DNA of 64,000 bases from Alphaproteobacteria bacterium (GCA_022825705.1 JAJDWH010000032.1:62001-126000), one strand, 5' to 3'. Counted from the first letter of the stretch, positions 43,514 through 53,364 are shown. Program-made: numbers and translations. Notes: generated by a model from the letters alone, not told the origin.

Positions 43514-44181
43514 TCCGCTCCGCTGCCCGGCGCGCTGCTTTCATCAGCTTCGAGGGAATTGATGGCAGCGGGAAGACGGTCCACGCACGTCTCGTTGCGG
43601 ACCGTCTCGAATCGTGCGGAATCCCGGTCGTCCGGACGCGCGAGCCGGGCGGAAGCGAAGGGGCCGAGGCGATTCGCTCGCTCCTCAACAGCGGGGTCCT
43701 TGAAAGCTGGGATGCCATCACCGAAACGTTCCTGCTGTCGGCTGCCCGGACCGATCACTGTCGGCGCGTGATCGAGCCCGCCCTGCGACGCGGATCGTGG
43801 GTAGTGTCGGATCGGTTCGTTGACTCGATGTTCGCATATCAGGGCGCCGGGCGTGAAGTCTCCAACCGGTTCCTGCAAATGGTGACGCAGTATTCGGTGG
43901 GCGAGCTGATGCCGGATCTCACCGTGGTCTGCGATGTCGACGTGGACACGGCCAATGCCCGGATCGAGGGGCGCAGCCTGGAAGGGGGGGGACTGCGGAC
44001 CCGGTACGAGCAGACCGACCGGGAACTTCGGCAACGGATACGCGAAGGGTTTCTCGACCATGCGTCGGTGGTGCCGGAGCGCTGCGTCGTCGTGGACACG
44101 ACCGAACCCCAGGACAAGGTCGCGGCCCGGATCTGGTCGGTGATCGTCGAGCGGCTGGACGTGGATGATGGCGAAGGCTGA
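43510..44181 (+). CDS. tmk: thymidylate kinase, apparent ATA start
   Basis: A 223-aa dTMP kinase. The P-loop FISFEGIDGSGKT, the dTMP site RTREPGGSEGAEAI, the DRF in SWVVSDRFVDSMFAYQG, and a late LID region with Arg residues are all present. In this frame there is no ATG, GTG or TTG between the stop region upstream and the P-loop; GTG 43768 would delete the P-loop. The best candidate is ATA 43510, whose bases overlap the dacA stop (ATAG), copying the ATGA-type couplings seen elsewhere in the window. A CTG at 43498 is an alternative. Its end overlaps holB. Confidence 0.88.
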   Translation: MVRSAARRAAFISFEGIDGSGKTVHARLVADRLESCGIPVVRTREPGGSEGAEAIRSLLNSGVLESWDAITETFLLSAARTDHCRRVIEPALRRGSWVVSDRFVDSMFAYQGAGREVSNRFLQMVTQYSVGELMPDLTVVCDVDVDTANARIEGRSLEGGGLRTRYEQTDRELRQRIREGFLDHASVVPERCVVVDTTEPQDKVAARIWSVIVERLDVDDGEG

Positions 44182-45250
44182 GCCCGACTACGCGGTGGAT
44201 CCGCTGCACCCCCGCCGCGCCCCGGAACTGGTTGGCCACGAGCGGGCCCGGGAGTCCTTCCGCGCGTCGCGGGCTGGCGGGCGGGTTCCGCATGCATGGC
44301 TGCTCGTCGGGCCGAGGGGGGTTGGCAAGGCGACGTTCGCCTATCAGGCTGCGATCGAGGTGCTGGCCGGCCGGAGCGGAGACCGGCCGTCGGCGGGGAC
44401 CGAAGCGGCCGATCATCCCGTCCGGCGGCGGGTGTGGGCGGGGAGTCACGGGGACCTGCTGGCGGTCGAGCGGGTTGGCGACGGCGGCGAGACACGGGGG
44501 ATTCCGGTCGTGGCCGTTCGCGATCTGCGCCATTTCTTTGCCCTCACCTCGGCGGAAGCGGGCTGGCGCGTGGCCATCGTGGACGCGCTCGATGACCTGA
44601 GCCTCCACGGCGTCAACGCCTTGCTCAAGATCGTCGAGGAGCCGCCGCCTAGGGCGCTGTTGTTCCTGATCGCCCATCGCGCGCGATCGGTTCCGGCGAC
44701 GATCCGCTCCCGGTGCCGCTGGTTGCCCTTCGCGGGCCTTGCGCAAGACGAATGCGTCCAGGTGCTGGAGCGGCTGTTGCCCGATCAGGATGCCGCCCAG
44801 CGATCCGGCCTGGCGCATCTCGCCAACGGTGCGCCCGGACTCGCCCTGACGTTCGCCGAAGCCGAGGCATTGACCCTGTTCAGCGAGATCACGGGGCTCT
44901 GCCGGACGTTGCCCGCACTCGACGTTCCGGCCGCGCATGCGTTCAGCGATCGTTTTGCCCGGCAGCCGGGCTCGGAACGGTTCCCGACGTTCACCGCCAT
45001 GTTCAAGATCTGGGTGTACCGCGCCGCAATCCGCATCGTTGCGGGCGACGAGGCGGTCGGGAACGACATCGTGGACGGAGAGGGAGAAGTGCAGCGCCGC
45101 TACAGCACGGCGGCGGGCCTTGCGGGGGTGCTGTCCTTGTGGAACGATGTCGGGCAGATTGCGGACGCCGCGATTCACGCGCACCTTGACCGCAAGCAAG
45201 CCGTACTGGACGTGTTGTTCGCCAGCCGCCGTCTGGCGCGCGGCGCTTGA
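44165..45250 (+). CDS. holB: DNA polymerase III delta prime subunit
   Basis: A 361-aa clamp-loader subunit of the AAA+ fold. It shows HAWLLVGPRGVGKATFAYQ (P-loop), NALLKIVEEPPPRALLFLIA and the SRC motif TIRSRCRWLPF. Like other delta-prime proteins it lacks a full Walker B. The start overlaps the tmk stop by 17 bp; both ATG 44165 and 44168 are possible. metG follows after 13 bp. Confidence 0.93.
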   Translation: MMAKAEPDYAVDPLHPRRAPELVGHERARESFRASRAGGRVPHAWLLVGPRGVGKATFAYQAAIEVLAGRSGDRPSAGTEAADHPVRRRVWAGSHGDLLAVERVGDGGETRGIPVVAVRDLRHFFALTSAEAGWRVAIVDALDDLSLHGVNALLKIVEEPPPRALLFLIAHRARSVPATIRSRCRWLPFAGLAQDECVQVLERLLPDQDAAQRSGLAHLANGAPGLALTFAEAEALTLFSEITGLCRTLPALDVPAAHAFSDRFARQPGSERFPTFTAMFKIWVYRAAIRIVAGDEAVGNDIVDGEGEVQRRYSTAAGLAGVLSLWNDVGQIADAAIHAHLDRKQAVLDVLFASRRLARGA

Positions 45251-45263
45251 GCGGGGGAACACT

Positions 45264-46829
45264 GTGGACGCCTCGCCGAAGCCGCCGCGCTTTTACCTGA
45301 CGACCCCGATCTACTACGTAAACGACGTGCCGCATCTGGGGCACGCCTACACCACGGTGGCATGCGACGCGCTGGCCCGGTTCATGCGCCTGGACGGCCG
45401 GGATGTCCGGTTCACGACCGGGACGGACGAGCACGGCCAGAAAGTGGCGAAATCTGCGGTGGCGGCCGGGCTGGAGCCCGGCGCGTTCACGGACCGGGTG
45501 TCCGAGCGCTTCCGCTCTCTCGTCGAGGCGGTGGGGGCCACGCCGAACGATTTCATTCGGACGACCGAAGAGCGTCACTACCGGTCGGTCCAGGAGATCT
45601 GGCGCCGGCTGGTCCAGCGCGACGAGATCTACGCGGGCAAGTACGAGGGCTGGTACTCGGTTCGGGACGAGGCCTATCTTGCGGAGAGCGAGCTGATTCG
45701 CCAGCCGGACGGCTCCTTCCGGGCCGCTAGTGGGGCGCCGGTCGAGTGGGTTGCCGAATCGAGCTACTTCTTCCGGCTGTCGCGCTGGCAGGAGCCGCTG
45801 CTTCGGTGGTACGCGGAGCACCCCGATTTCATCGGGCCGGAATCGCGCCGCAACGAGGTCGTTCGGTTCGTGGAAGGCGGCCTTGACGACCTTTCGGTGT
45901 CCCGAACCAGCTTTCGTTGGGGCGTGCCGGTTCCCGACGACCCCGATCATGTCATTTACGTGTGGGTGGATGCGCTCACCAACTACCTGACCTCGGCCGG
46001 GTTCCCGGACGAGGATTCGGACACGTACAACCAGTTCTGGCCGGCCGATGTGCACGTCGTCGGGAAGGACATCGTCCGCTTTCATGCCGTCTACTGGCCG
46101 GCCATGCTGCTGGCTGCCGGGGTTGCCCCGCCACGACGGGTGTTCGCGCACGGGTGGTGGACGGTGGAAGGTCAGAAGATGTCGAAATCGGTCGGCAACG
46201 TGGTCGACCCGTTCGAGCTCGTGAAGGAGTACGGACTGGATCAGGTCCGCTACTTCCTGCTTCGCGAGGTACCCTTCGGGAATGACGGCGACTATTCCCG
46301 GGCGGCGATGATCCACCGCGCCAATGCCGACCTCGCGAACGACTTCGGAAATCTGGTGCAGCGGGTCCTGACGCTGGTGCAGCGGAACTGCGAGGCCGCC
46401 GTTCCGGAGCGCGGCCCGGCGACGCCGGAGGACGACACCCTGCTACAGGCGGCGGCCGGTCTCGGGGCTGAACTGCGGTCATTGATGGAAACGCAGCAAA
46501 TGCATGCCGCCCTGCGGGCGCTGTGGGACGTGATCCGGGCGGCGAATGCCTACATCGATCACGCGGCGCCGTGGGTGCTTGCCCGCACCGACCTCGATCG
46601 GTGCCGGACCGTGCTGAGCGTGTTGCTGGAGGTCCTCCAGCGAGTCGCCATCTTCTCGCAGCCGTTCGTGCCGGCCGGCGCAGCGGCGATTCTGGACCAG
46701 CTCAGCGTGCCCGCCGATCAGCGGCAGTTCGGGCACGCCGGCCGTGGCCCCGCCCCGGGGACGCCGCTGGCCCAGCCAAGTCCCGTCTTTCCGCGCCTGA
46801 CATCCAAGGTCGAAGCCGATGCTGGTTGA
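45264..46829 (+). CDS. metG: methionyl-tRNA synthetase
   Basis: A 521-aa class I aminoacyl-tRNA synthetase charging tRNA-Met. Signatures: FYLTTPIYYVNDVPHLGHAY (HIGH as HLGH), TTGTDEHGQKV, and GQKMSKSVGNV (KMSKS). The zinc-knuckle cysteines are absent from the connective region (EIYAGKYEGWYSVRDEAYL), so it is the zinc-free type, and it lacks the C-terminal tRNA-binding extension of E. coli MetG. GTG 45264 follows a GGGGG run. Its 3' end overlaps tatD by 11 bp. Confidence 0.97.
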   Translation: MDASPKPPRFYLTTPIYYVNDVPHLGHAYTTVACDALARFMRLDGRDVRFTTGTDEHGQKVAKSAVAAGLEPGAFTDRVSERFRSLVEAVGATPNDFIRTTEERHYRSVQEIWRRLVQRDEIYAGKYEGWYSVRDEAYLAESELIRQPDGSFRAASGAPVEWVAESSYFFRLSRWQEPLLRWYAEHPDFIGPESRRNEVVRFVEGGLDDLSVSRTSFRWGVPVPDDPDHVIYVWVDALTNYLTSAGFPDEDSDTYNQFWPADVHVVGKDIVRFHAVYWPAMLLAAGVAPPRRVFAHGWWTVEGQKMSKSVGNVVDPFELVKEYGLDQVRYFLLREVPFGNDGDYSRAAMIHRANADLANDFGNLVQRVLTLVQRNCEAAVPERGPATPEDDTLLQAAAGLGAELRSLMETQQMHAALRALWDVIRAANAYIDHAAPWVLARTDLDRCRTVLSVLLEVLQRVAIFSQPFVPAGAAAILDQLSVPADQRQFGHAGRGPAPGTPLAQPSPVFPRLTSKVEADAG

Positions 46830-47604
46830 CAGCCACTGCCATCTCGATTTCCCGGCCTTCGCGGACGACTTTCCGGCCATGCTGGAGCGCGCGCGAGCGG
46901 CGGGAGTGCGGACGCTCCAGACCATTTCGACCCGTCTGGCGACGGTGGACACCATCCTCGACGTGGCGTCCCGGGATTCCGACATCTGGTGTTCGGTGGG
47001 CCTGCATCCGCACGAGGCCGCGACCGAGGAAGACGTGTCGCCGGATCGAATCGTGGCGTTGGCCGACCACCCGGACGTGATCGGGGTGGGTGAGACCGGC
47101 CTCGATTACTACTACGAGCACAGTCCGCGCGAGCGGCAGCAGGAAAGCTTCAGGAACCACATCGAGGCCAGCCGCAGGACCGGGCTGCCGTTGATCGTGC
47201 ACGCCCGTGACGCGGACGACGACATCGTGGCGGTGCTCAGGGAGGAGTACGAGGCGGGTCCGTTTCCCGGACTCATTCACTGCTTCACGGCCGGCCCGGA
47301 GCTGGCGCGCGCCGCATTGGACATCGGATTCCTGATCTCCATTTCCGGCATCGTGACGTTCAAGAAGGCGGAGAACGTACACGCCGCGGCCCGCGAGGTC
47401 CCGCTTGATCGATTGCTCGTGGAAACGGACGCGCCGTTTCTGGCACCCGTGCCGCACCGGGGCAAGCGGTGCGAACCCGCGTTCGTCGCGCGCACGGCGG
47501 CGGCGATCGCGGAGCTGCGGCAAGTCGATTCGTCGCGCCTGGCCGAGGCCACGACCGACAACTTCTTCCGGCTTTTCTCCAAGGCCAGGCGGCCGGCGAA
47601 CTGA
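46819..47604 (+). CDS. TatD-family metal-dependent DNase (YcfH-like)
   Basis: A 261-aa TIM-barrel hydrolase. Metal ligands: MLVDSHCHLDF, CSVGLHPHEA, GVGETGLDYYYEHS, LPLIVHARDADDD, LIHCFTAGPELA and LVETDAPFLAPVPHRGK. It overlaps metG by 11 bp, an arrangement widespread among bacteria (metG-ycfH). Relatives are 3'-5' exonucleases or have unknown substrates. Confidence 0.93.
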   Translation: MLVDSHCHLDFPAFADDFPAMLERARAAGVRTLQTISTRLATVDTILDVASRDSDIWCSVGLHPHEAATEEDVSPDRIVALADHPDVIGVGETGLDYYYEHSPRERQQESFRNHIEASRRTGLPLIVHARDADDDIVAVLREEYEAGPFPGLIHCFTAGPELARAALDIGFLISISGIVTFKKAENVHAAAREVPLDRLLVETDAPFLAPVPHRGKRCEPAFVARTAAAIAELRQVDSSRLAEATTDNFFRLFSKARRPAN

Positions 47605-47642
47605 GGGCGGTTCCACGGCTGCCGCGAATGCGCTAAGTTCAA

Positions 47643-48233
47643 ATGATGCTGACCATCATGTCGCAGTCCCCGCGTATCCACCTGATCGTGTTGACAGTTT
47701 TCGTCATCGCGCTGCCGGCGCACGCGGTTGATGCGCCGGAGGCGGCGCCGCCGTGTCTCACCTGTCATGCCGCCGACGGGCTAGCCGCCGACGCCGTCAC
47801 GCCGCTCGTCGCGGGGCTTCGCAAGAAGCACGTTCTCGCGGCGATGCAGGACTATCGCGCGGGTGAGCGCCTGCATGAGGAGATGCAGCAGGCGGTCCAG
47901 GGCCTCGACGATGCAACCCTCGACGTGTTCGCTGCCTGGTATTCCGAGCAACCCTGGATCGCGACCGAGCGTCCGGTTGACAGCGATCTTGCAAAGGCCG
48001 GCAGCAGGAAGGCCCGCGCGTCATGCAGTTCGTGCCACCGCCGCTCCGGCGAGGGCGGGATCGGTGCGCCCCGCCTGGCCGGCCAGAGCGTCGACTACCT
48101 CGTGGCGGCGAGTACCGCCTACCGGGACGGTGGCCGTACCAGCCCGGCTGCCCGCGGGAAAGGCTTCGTCATGGGCGACCTTACCGATGACGAAATCCTC
48201 GCGCTTTCCCACTACTACGCGAGTCTCCGCTAG
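47643..48233 (+). CDS. dihaem cytochrome c (c4-like)
   Basis: A 196-aa periplasmic c-type cytochrome. A signal peptide (IHLIVLTVFVIALPAHA) precedes two haem sites, CLTCH at about residue 38 and CSSCH at about 128; Met in the second half (FVMGDLTDDE) is a likely axial ligand, and HHEE-like residues near ERLHEEMQQAV could serve the first. Two tandem c domains make it c4-like. It is likely an electron carrier to a terminal oxidase, but no oxidase genes are nearby. Three Met starts lie within six codons, so the start is approximate. Confidence 0.88.
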   Translation: MMLTIMSQSPRIHLIVLTVFVIALPAHAVDAPEAAPPCLTCHAADGLAADAVTPLVAGLRKKHVLAAMQDYRAGERLHEEMQQAVQGLDDATLDVFAAWYSEQPWIATERPVDSDLAKAGSRKARASCSSCHRRSGEGGIGAPRLAGQSVDYLVAASTAYRDGGRTSPAARGKGFVMGDLTDDEILALSHYYASLR

Positions 48234-48353
48234 CCCACCGCAGCGGCGCGACCGGCATGGTCGCGCCATATGCCCTAGTTGCCTGCGGCGCATGAGCGGG
48301 TGCCCCCAGCAAAGCCGCCGCCGCCGTTGGGTCCCGACCGCGCGGCGGTCGCG

Positions 48354-49121
48354 CTAGACGCCGATGCCGATCAGCGAGAGCAATCGGCCGTAGCGTGGTT
48401 CCCCGGCCCGGAAGTTCCGGCGGTAACTGAAGAAGCTGTCCGGTTCGCCGGCGGTGTCGCGGTCGAGCACGTCGACGGCGCCAATCCCTGCTCTCTCGAG
48501 ACAACGGATCACGTATCCGGGCAGGTCGAACAGAAGCTTCGCGCCCGCTCGTCGAAACAGGGACTCAACGCTCAGGTCGTCTCGCAGGAAGGGCTCGGCG
48601 AACGGGGGATCCACCTCGTAGCTGGCCTGGGCGATTGCCGGCCCGATCGCGGCGACCATGCGCTCGCGCTTGGCGCCAAGCCGTTCCATCCGATCGACGG
48701 TTGCCGGCAGCACGCCGGCCAGCGCGCCCTTCCATCCGGCATGGGCGGCGCCAACCACGCCGGCGACATGATCGGCGAACAGGACCGGAGCGCAATCCGC
48801 GGTCAGGATGCCGACCGCGACCCCCGGCTCCGCGGTCACGACCGCATCCGCCCGTTGCGCGGGCGTCGGCTCGGGCCCGGCGACGATGACGCGGGTGCCG
48901 TGGACTTGATAAGGGGTTACCAAGGGCGCGATTCCCAGGCCCGCGGCCGCAACCGCCCGGCGGCGATTCTCGGAAACCCGTGCGCGCACGTCATGGGATC
49001 CGAACCCGCAGTTGAGGGACCGGAACGGGCCGTCGGATACACCGCCGCCGCGGGTCAGGAAGCCGTGCCGCACCGGGCAGTCCTCGAACACCGGGGACTG
49101 GAGCACCTCTACCCGATCCAC
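48354..49121 (-). CDS. pgeF: peptidoglycan editing factor PgeF (multicopper-oxidase-like purine nucleoside phosphorylase)
   Basis: A 255-aa DUF152 protein. Metal-binding residues are in TPYQVHGTRVIV, LTADCAPVLFADH and GAAHAGWKGALAG; FGSHDVRARVSENRR and AAIGPAIAQASYEV are family stretches. Members act on purine nucleosides or correct mis-incorporated residues in peptidoglycan stems. GTG 49121 overlaps the stop of the upstream methyltransferase gene by one base, so the lgt-methyltransferase-pgeF order is an operon, conserved in alphaproteobacteria. Confidence 0.93.
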   Translation of the reverse strand: MDRVEVLQSPVFEDCPVRHGFLTRGGGVSDGPFRSLNCGFGSHDVRARVSENRRRAVAAAGLGIAPLVTPYQVHGTRVIVAGPEPTPAQRADAVVTAEPGVAVGILTADCAPVLFADHVAGVVGAAHAGWKGALAGVLPATVDRMERLGAKRERMVAAIGPAIAQASYEVDPPFAEPFLRDDLSVESLFRRAGAKLLFDLPGYVIRCLERAGIGAVDVLDRDTAGEPDSFFSYRRNFRAGEPRYGRLLSLIGIGV

Positions 49122-50185
49122 TAAGCGAACCCCGCGGGATCCGGGCCATTCGGGCAGGCCACCGACATGGCGTGGAAGCGGGACCCCATGCCCTCCGAAT
49201 GAACAAGACGGTGAAGGGCGGTCTCGATGCCGGAGCTTGCTGCGGGCTGCATGGCAGCCAACCGCCGCGCGCGCTGCCGGATGCCGATGGTTTCGAGGAA
49301 CTCGCCCTGCTTCCGAGGACCATGGACGCAGGCACCGCTCGTGCGCGCCGTGGCCGCCAGCGCCTCGAAATCCACCCGGGAAGACAGGTCCGCCGAGCCG
49401 GGGTCGTCCAGCGGGTCCACCTGCCGGTGCGACCGGACCGCCTGCAGGGTTCCGAATGGCTCCTCCCGATCGCGCGCGTAGTCGACAATCAGGCTGGCGC
49501 CGCCATTGCTTGCGGCACGGGCGGCAAGATCAGCGACGACGGCCTGGGCGGCTGGCGAAATCTCCACCACCTCGCCTTCGCCTGCCGACTCCGGCAGCCG
49601 ACACGTGATGGGCGAGGGGCGAGGGGCAAGCGCGAAGACGAAACGGGAGCTTGATTCGTCCCAGGCGACCGTCCGTTCGCGCCAGTCCGTGCCGGTCTTG
49701 ACGTACTGATGAATGGGTAGTGCGTCGAAGAACTCATTGGCCACGACCAGTGAGAACGCCTGCGGAACCGAGGCGAGTTCGGTGGCAAAGCAAGCGTCGG
49801 GAACGGCGGCGGCCTGCGCGCCACGCAGTCTGGGTGAGGTCTCCACGAACCAGATGCTGGCGGCACGGGCGAACGAGGGCGCCACGGTGACGGCGGTTCG
49901 CAGGATGTCCTGTACGAGCGTACCCCTGCCGGGGCCGAGCTCGACGAGGAGAAGCGGTTCGGGGCTTCCGGAACGGTGCCAGTAGTCGATCAGCCAGCCC
50001 GCGATCATCTCGCCGAACATCTGGTGGATTTCCGGTGCGGTCGTGTAATCACCCGCTTCGCCGATCGGAGTGCGGTTGGCGTAGTAGCCCAGCTCCGGAT
50101 GCAGCAGGACCGTGGCCATGAAGTCGGCAATCGGCAGCGCGCCGTCGCGACCGATCCGCCGGATCAGGACGTCCCGCAGGGTCAC
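49121..50185 (-). CDS. MidA/NDUFAF7-family class I SAM-dependent methyltransferase
   Basis: A 354-aa methyltransferase of COG1565. Characteristic are PIADFMATVLLHPELGYY, GDYTTAPEIHQMFGEMIAGW, LLLVELGPGRGTLVQDILR (SAM loop) and VVANEFFDALPIHQYV. Mitochondrial NDUFAF7 methylates an Arg of complex I; the bacterial substrate is less sure. The frame is open to 50335, but GTG 50185 overlaps the lgt stop in a GTGA junction and gives the family's usual N-terminus. Confidence 0.92.
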   Translation of the reverse strand: MTLRDVLIRRIGRDGALPIADFMATVLLHPELGYYANRTPIGEAGDYTTAPEIHQMFGEMIAGWLIDYWHRSGSPEPLLLVELGPGRGTLVQDILRTAVTVAPSFARAASIWFVETSPRLRGAQAAAVPDACFATELASVPQAFSLVVANEFFDALPIHQYVKTGTDWRERTVAWDESSSRFVFALAPRPSPITCRLPESAGEGEVVEISPAAQAVVADLAARAASNGGASLIVDYARDREEPFGTLQAVRSHRQVDPLDDPGSADLSSRVDFEALAATARTSGACVHGPRKQGEFLETIGIRQRARRLAAMQPAASSGIETALHRLVHSEGMGSRFHAMSVACPNGPDPAGFA

Positions 50186-50970
50186 GGTCCGGGCCGGCGA
50201 TAGGCCCGCGCCCACACGACCGCGCCGATGACCAGGACCGGGATCGACAGCACCATGCCCATCGTCAGCGGACCCGCCAGGTAACCCAGGTGGGCATCCG
50301 GTTCTCGAACGAACTCCACGAGGATGCGAGAGCACGCGTAGCCGGCGAGGAATACGCCGGCCAGGGCGCCGGGGCGGTGGACCATCGGCGTCCGCGTAGC
50401 CAGGAAACGGAGCACGAGGAACAGGACCACCCCTTCCAGCGCGGCTTCGTACAACTGGCTCGGATGGCGGGGTTCAGCGCCCGCTCCCGGAAACACAACG
50501 CCCCACGGGAGCTCGGTGGGCCGGCCCCACAGCTCTCCGTTCACGAAATTGGCGACGCGCCCGAAGAAAAGGCCGACCGGAATCACGCAGGCGATCGCGT
50601 CGCAGAACGAAGCGAACCCGAGGCCACGGATGCGACAGAACAGCCAGGCCGCACCGGCACTTCCGGCGAGGCCTCCGTGGAAGGACATGCCTCCCTCCCA
50701 GACAGCGAAAGCGGCAGCAGGATCCCGGGCGAGGATCTCGTGACCGTAGAACAGCAGATACCCGAGGCGGCCGCCCACGATGATCCCGAGTATCGTCCAG
50801 AGGACGAAGTCAGCGACATCCTTCGGCGTCGCATTGGCAGGAAACCTGTGAATGGATTGCGACAGAAGGCGCCATCCGAGAAGGATGCCGGCGATGTACG
50901 CTAGGGCGTACCAGCGGATGGTCAGCGGACCGATGGCAAAGGCCACCGGATCGATGTCGGGGAACGGCAC
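50182..50970 (-). CDS. lgt: prolipoprotein diacylglyceryl transferase
   Basis: A 262-aa polytopic membrane enzyme that attaches diacylglycerol to the lipobox Cys. Signature segments are IGPLTIRWYALAYIAGILLG, MSFHGGLAGSAGAAWLFC, RVANFVNGELWGRPTELPWG and EPRHPSQLYEAALEG. The frame is open to 51081, but the family N-terminus starts at GTG 50970 (VPFPDIDPVAFAIG). Divergent from the UbiK-like gene. Confidence 0.95.
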   Translation of the reverse strand: MPFPDIDPVAFAIGPLTIRWYALAYIAGILLGWRLLSQSIHRFPANATPKDVADFVLWTILGIIVGGRLGYLLFYGHEILARDPAAAFAVWEGGMSFHGGLAGSAGAAWLFCRIRGLGFASFCDAIACVIPVGLFFGRVANFVNGELWGRPTELPWGVVFPGAGAEPRHPSQLYEAALEGVVLFLVLRFLATRTPMVHRPGALAGVFLAGYACSRILVEFVREPDAHLGYLAGPLTMGMVLSIPVLVIGAVVWARAYRRPGP

Positions 50971-51056
50971 TTCGGGAGGTCTTGTCGGGGGCGGCGCAGA
51001 TGGAAGATCAATGCTGATCCGTATACTAGCGGCACACTTCGGGGAGAGACACGTCG

Positions 51057-51356
51057 ATGGCCACGTCCCGGCGGATCGCATCCGACCTGTTTCGGCTCAC
51101 TAGGGGGGCTGTGCGGACCTGTCGTCGGATCGGCAGGGAAGCGGCCTGCCGCGGACTGCCCGCGCGGGACCAGCTGCTCGACCGGCTGGGATTGGTACCT
51201 CGCGAGGAGTTCGACGCGGTTCGCGAGCTGGCCGAGAACGCACGCCTGGAAAGCGAACGATTGGCCGAGCGAGTCGCGGGGCTGGAAACCGGTGGGCGAA
51301 AACGGACGACCAGACGGCGCAGCACGACCGGGAAGGCTGGAGAGTCCTCGTCGTGA
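51057..51356 (+). CDS. BMFP-domain / UbiK-like accessory protein
   Basis: A 99-aa helical protein of COG2960. LVPREEFDAVRELAENARLE followed by coiled-coil SERLAERVAGLE is the typical C-terminal half of UbiK, an accessory factor of ubiquinone synthesis and membrane-fusogenic protein. A basic tail GRKRTTRRRS follows. Divergent from lgt and followed by proC. Confidence 0.77.
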   Translation: MATSRRIASDLFRLTRGAVRTCRRIGREAACRGLPARDQLLDRLGLVPREEFDAVRELAENARLESERLAERVAGLETGGRKRTTRRRSTTGKAGESSS

Positions 51357-51378
51357 TTCCTGGCGCGCCGGTCAAGCC

Positions 51379-52212
51379 TTGACCTTGCCAGCGGAGGCAC
51401 TTCGGGTCCTGCTCGTCGGGTCGGGCCGCATGGGCTCGGCCATGCTTCGCGGCTGGCTGGGACAGTCGATCACGGACCCCGCCGCCATCACGGTTGTCGA
51501 GCCCGACGAAGACCGTCGCAGCCAAGCGGAGTCTGCGCACGGGGTACCCGTGAGCCCTGTTGTGCCGGCGGCGTGGTCCGGCGACGCCGTGGTGTTTGCC
51601 GTCAAACCGCAAATCCTGGATCAGGTCCTGCCTGCCTACCGCGCACAATGTGCCGCCAGTTGCGCTGTTTCCATCGCCGCCGGAAAGGACCTGCGGACGC
51701 TTGCGCGCGGTGTCGGCGACACGGTCCCGATCGTGCGTGCAATGCCCAACTTGCCGGCATCGGTGGGGCAGGGGGTGAGCGTGGCAGTTCCGAATGACCA
51801 CGTGGACGCGGGTATCCGGGAACGTGCCAGTCGGCTGCTCGGCGCCGTCGGCGCCGTTCACTGGATCGAGGATGAGACGTTGATGGACGCGGTCACGGCG
51901 CTCTCGGGGAGCGGGCCGGCCTATCTATTCCTCCTCACCGAAGCGATGGCGAAGGCGGGCGAGCGGGCCGGACTGCCGTCGGGTCTCGCGCGCAGCCTGG
52001 CGCGGGAGACGGTGGCCGGCGCGGCGGCGCTGATGGCCGCGACCGACGATGACCCTGCCCAGCTCCGGGCCGACGTGACGAGTCCGGGGGGCACTACGGC
52101 AGCCGCACTTCGCGTGCTGATGGACGATGAGCAGTGGGCCTCACGGGTGGACCAGGCCGTGGCTGCCGCCGCTGCCCGCTCACGCGAACTCGCTGCAATC
52201 AGGGACGACTGA
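51379..52212 (+). CDS. proC: pyrroline-5-carboxylate reductase
   Basis: A 277-aa enzyme reducing P5C to proline. NADPH loop [20 protein letters not shown], catalytic-domain motif [21 protein letters not shown], and [15 protein letters not shown] near the C-terminus. The start is unclear: TTG 51379 or 51385 give the standard N-terminus, GTG 51292 would overlap ubiK. It ends 49 bp before the GST start. Confidence 0.94.
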   Translation: MTLPAEALRVLLVGSGRMGSAMLRGWLGQSITDPAAITVVEPDEDRRSQAESAHGVPVSPVVPAAWSGDAVVFAVKPQILDQVLPAYRAQCAASCAVSIAAGKDLRTLARGVGDTVPIVRAMPNLPASVGQGVSVAVPNDHVDAGIRERASRLLGAVGAVHWIEDETLMDAVTALSGSGPAYLFLLTEAMAKAGERAGLPSGLARSLARETVAGAAALMAATDDDPAQLRADVTSPGGTTAAALRVLMDDEQWASRVDQAVAAAAARSRELAAIRDD

Positions 52213-52261
52213 GCGAATCGCTCGAGTGGCCCGACAAGCACCGGCCAATGCTGCCGATCCC

Positions 52262-52951
52262 ATGCTGATGACCACCGGCTCCAGTCCCGTGATTGACTTG
52301 TATACGGCAGCCACGCCGAACGGCTACAAAGTGTGCATCGCGCTGGAGGAACTGGGGCTTCCCTATGACCTCCACGCATTGGATCTGGGCGCGAACGAGC
52401 AGCGGGAGGATTGGTTCCTCAGGATCAGTCCCAACGGCCGCATTCCGGCCATCGTCGATCGGGATGCCGGCGATCTGTCGGTCTTCGAGTCCGCTGCGAT
52501 TCTCATCTATCTGGCCGAGAAGACGGGGCAGCTGATGCCGTCGGACGTGAGGGGGCGCTCCGAGGTACTGCAGTGGCTGATATTCCAGATGGGCGGCGTC
52601 GGGCCGATGCAGGGGCAGGCAACCGTGTTTCACCGCTATTTCGAACCGAGACTCCCTGCGGCGGTGGAGCGATACCGGAACGAGACCGCCCGCCTGTACC
52701 GGGTTCTGGACCGACGGCTTCGGGATCGTGAGTGGTTGTGCAGCGCGTACTCGATCGCCGATATCGCGACGTGGCCGTGGGTACGCCGCTACGACTGGTC
52801 GGGAATCCCGGATGTCGAGGACCTCGAGCATCTGCAAGCGTGGATGGACCGCATGGCGGCCCGGCCGGCCTGCGCACGCGGGGTCGCGCGTCCGCCGTCC
52901 CCGAGACGGACCGAAGTGGTCGACGTGGCCAGGAAAATGCTGATTCGCTAG
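52262..52951 (+). CDS. glutathione S-transferase (YfcG/nu-like)
   Basis: A 229-aa GST. The thioredoxin-like N-domain has [30 protein letters not shown], and [19 protein letters not shown] with the Ser/Glu that binds the glutathione gamma-glutamyl group; the helical C-domain has [17 protein letters not shown] and [12 protein letters not shown]. TPNGxK and the [10 protein letters not shown] helix point to the YfcG-like disulfide-bond reductase subgroup. Its stop overlaps the convergent merR stop. Confidence 0.91.
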   Translation: MLMTTGSSPVIDLYTAATPNGYKVCIALEELGLPYDLHALDLGANEQREDWFLRISPNGRIPAIVDRDAGDLSVFESAAILIYLAEKTGQLMPSDVRGRSEVLQWLIFQMGGVGPMQGQATVFHRYFEPRLPAAVERYRNETARLYRVLDRRLRDREWLCSAYSIADIATWPWVRRYDWSGIPDVEDLEHLQAWMDRMAARPACARGVARPPSPRRTEVVDVARKMLIR

Positions 52952-53364
52952 GTGGCGGCGAGATCCGCGCGCGCCGCCAGCAGGTCCTCACGAAGCTTGC
53001 GCAACCGTTTCCGGAGTTCCGGCTCCATGGTGACCGCCCCCGGGTACCGTACGACGTCGATCCCTTCCTCACGCAATGCCTTTTGCGCACCGTCGATAGT
53101 GAGGTGGCGCTCGTGCAGGAGACGCTTGATACCCCTGAGGAGGGCCACGTCCTTGGGGCTGTAGCGGCGACGCCCGCCCCCAACCCGCCGGGGCTTCAGG
53201 GCCGGAAACTTGTCTTCCCAGTAGCGGAGCACATGCTGCGGAACGTCGAGTTCGGTGGCCACGTCTCCGATTTCACGAAGCGCTGTGCTTCGGAAATCAA
53301 GCCGCCCAGGTTCGGAGACCGGTGAACTCGGCGGTTGTCCCGCCTTTGCCGGATCTGGTTTCAT
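52948..53364 (-). CDS. MerR-family transcriptional regulator
   Basis: A 138-aa MerR-type protein. [20 protein letters not shown] is the winged-helix, [20 protein letters not shown] the second DNA-binding part, and a short coiled-coil C-terminus with [19 protein letters not shown] follows. No Cys for metals, so an effector is not evident. This gene directly after ihfA is the usual alphaproteobacterial order. ATG 53364. Confidence 0.88.
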   Translation of the reverse strand: MKPDPAKAGQPPSSPVSEPGRLDFRSTALREIGDVATELDVPQHVLRYWEDKFPALKPRRVGGGRRRYSPKDVALLRGIKRLLHERHLTIDGAQKALREEGIDVVRYPGAVTMEPELRKRLRKLREDLLAARADLAAT

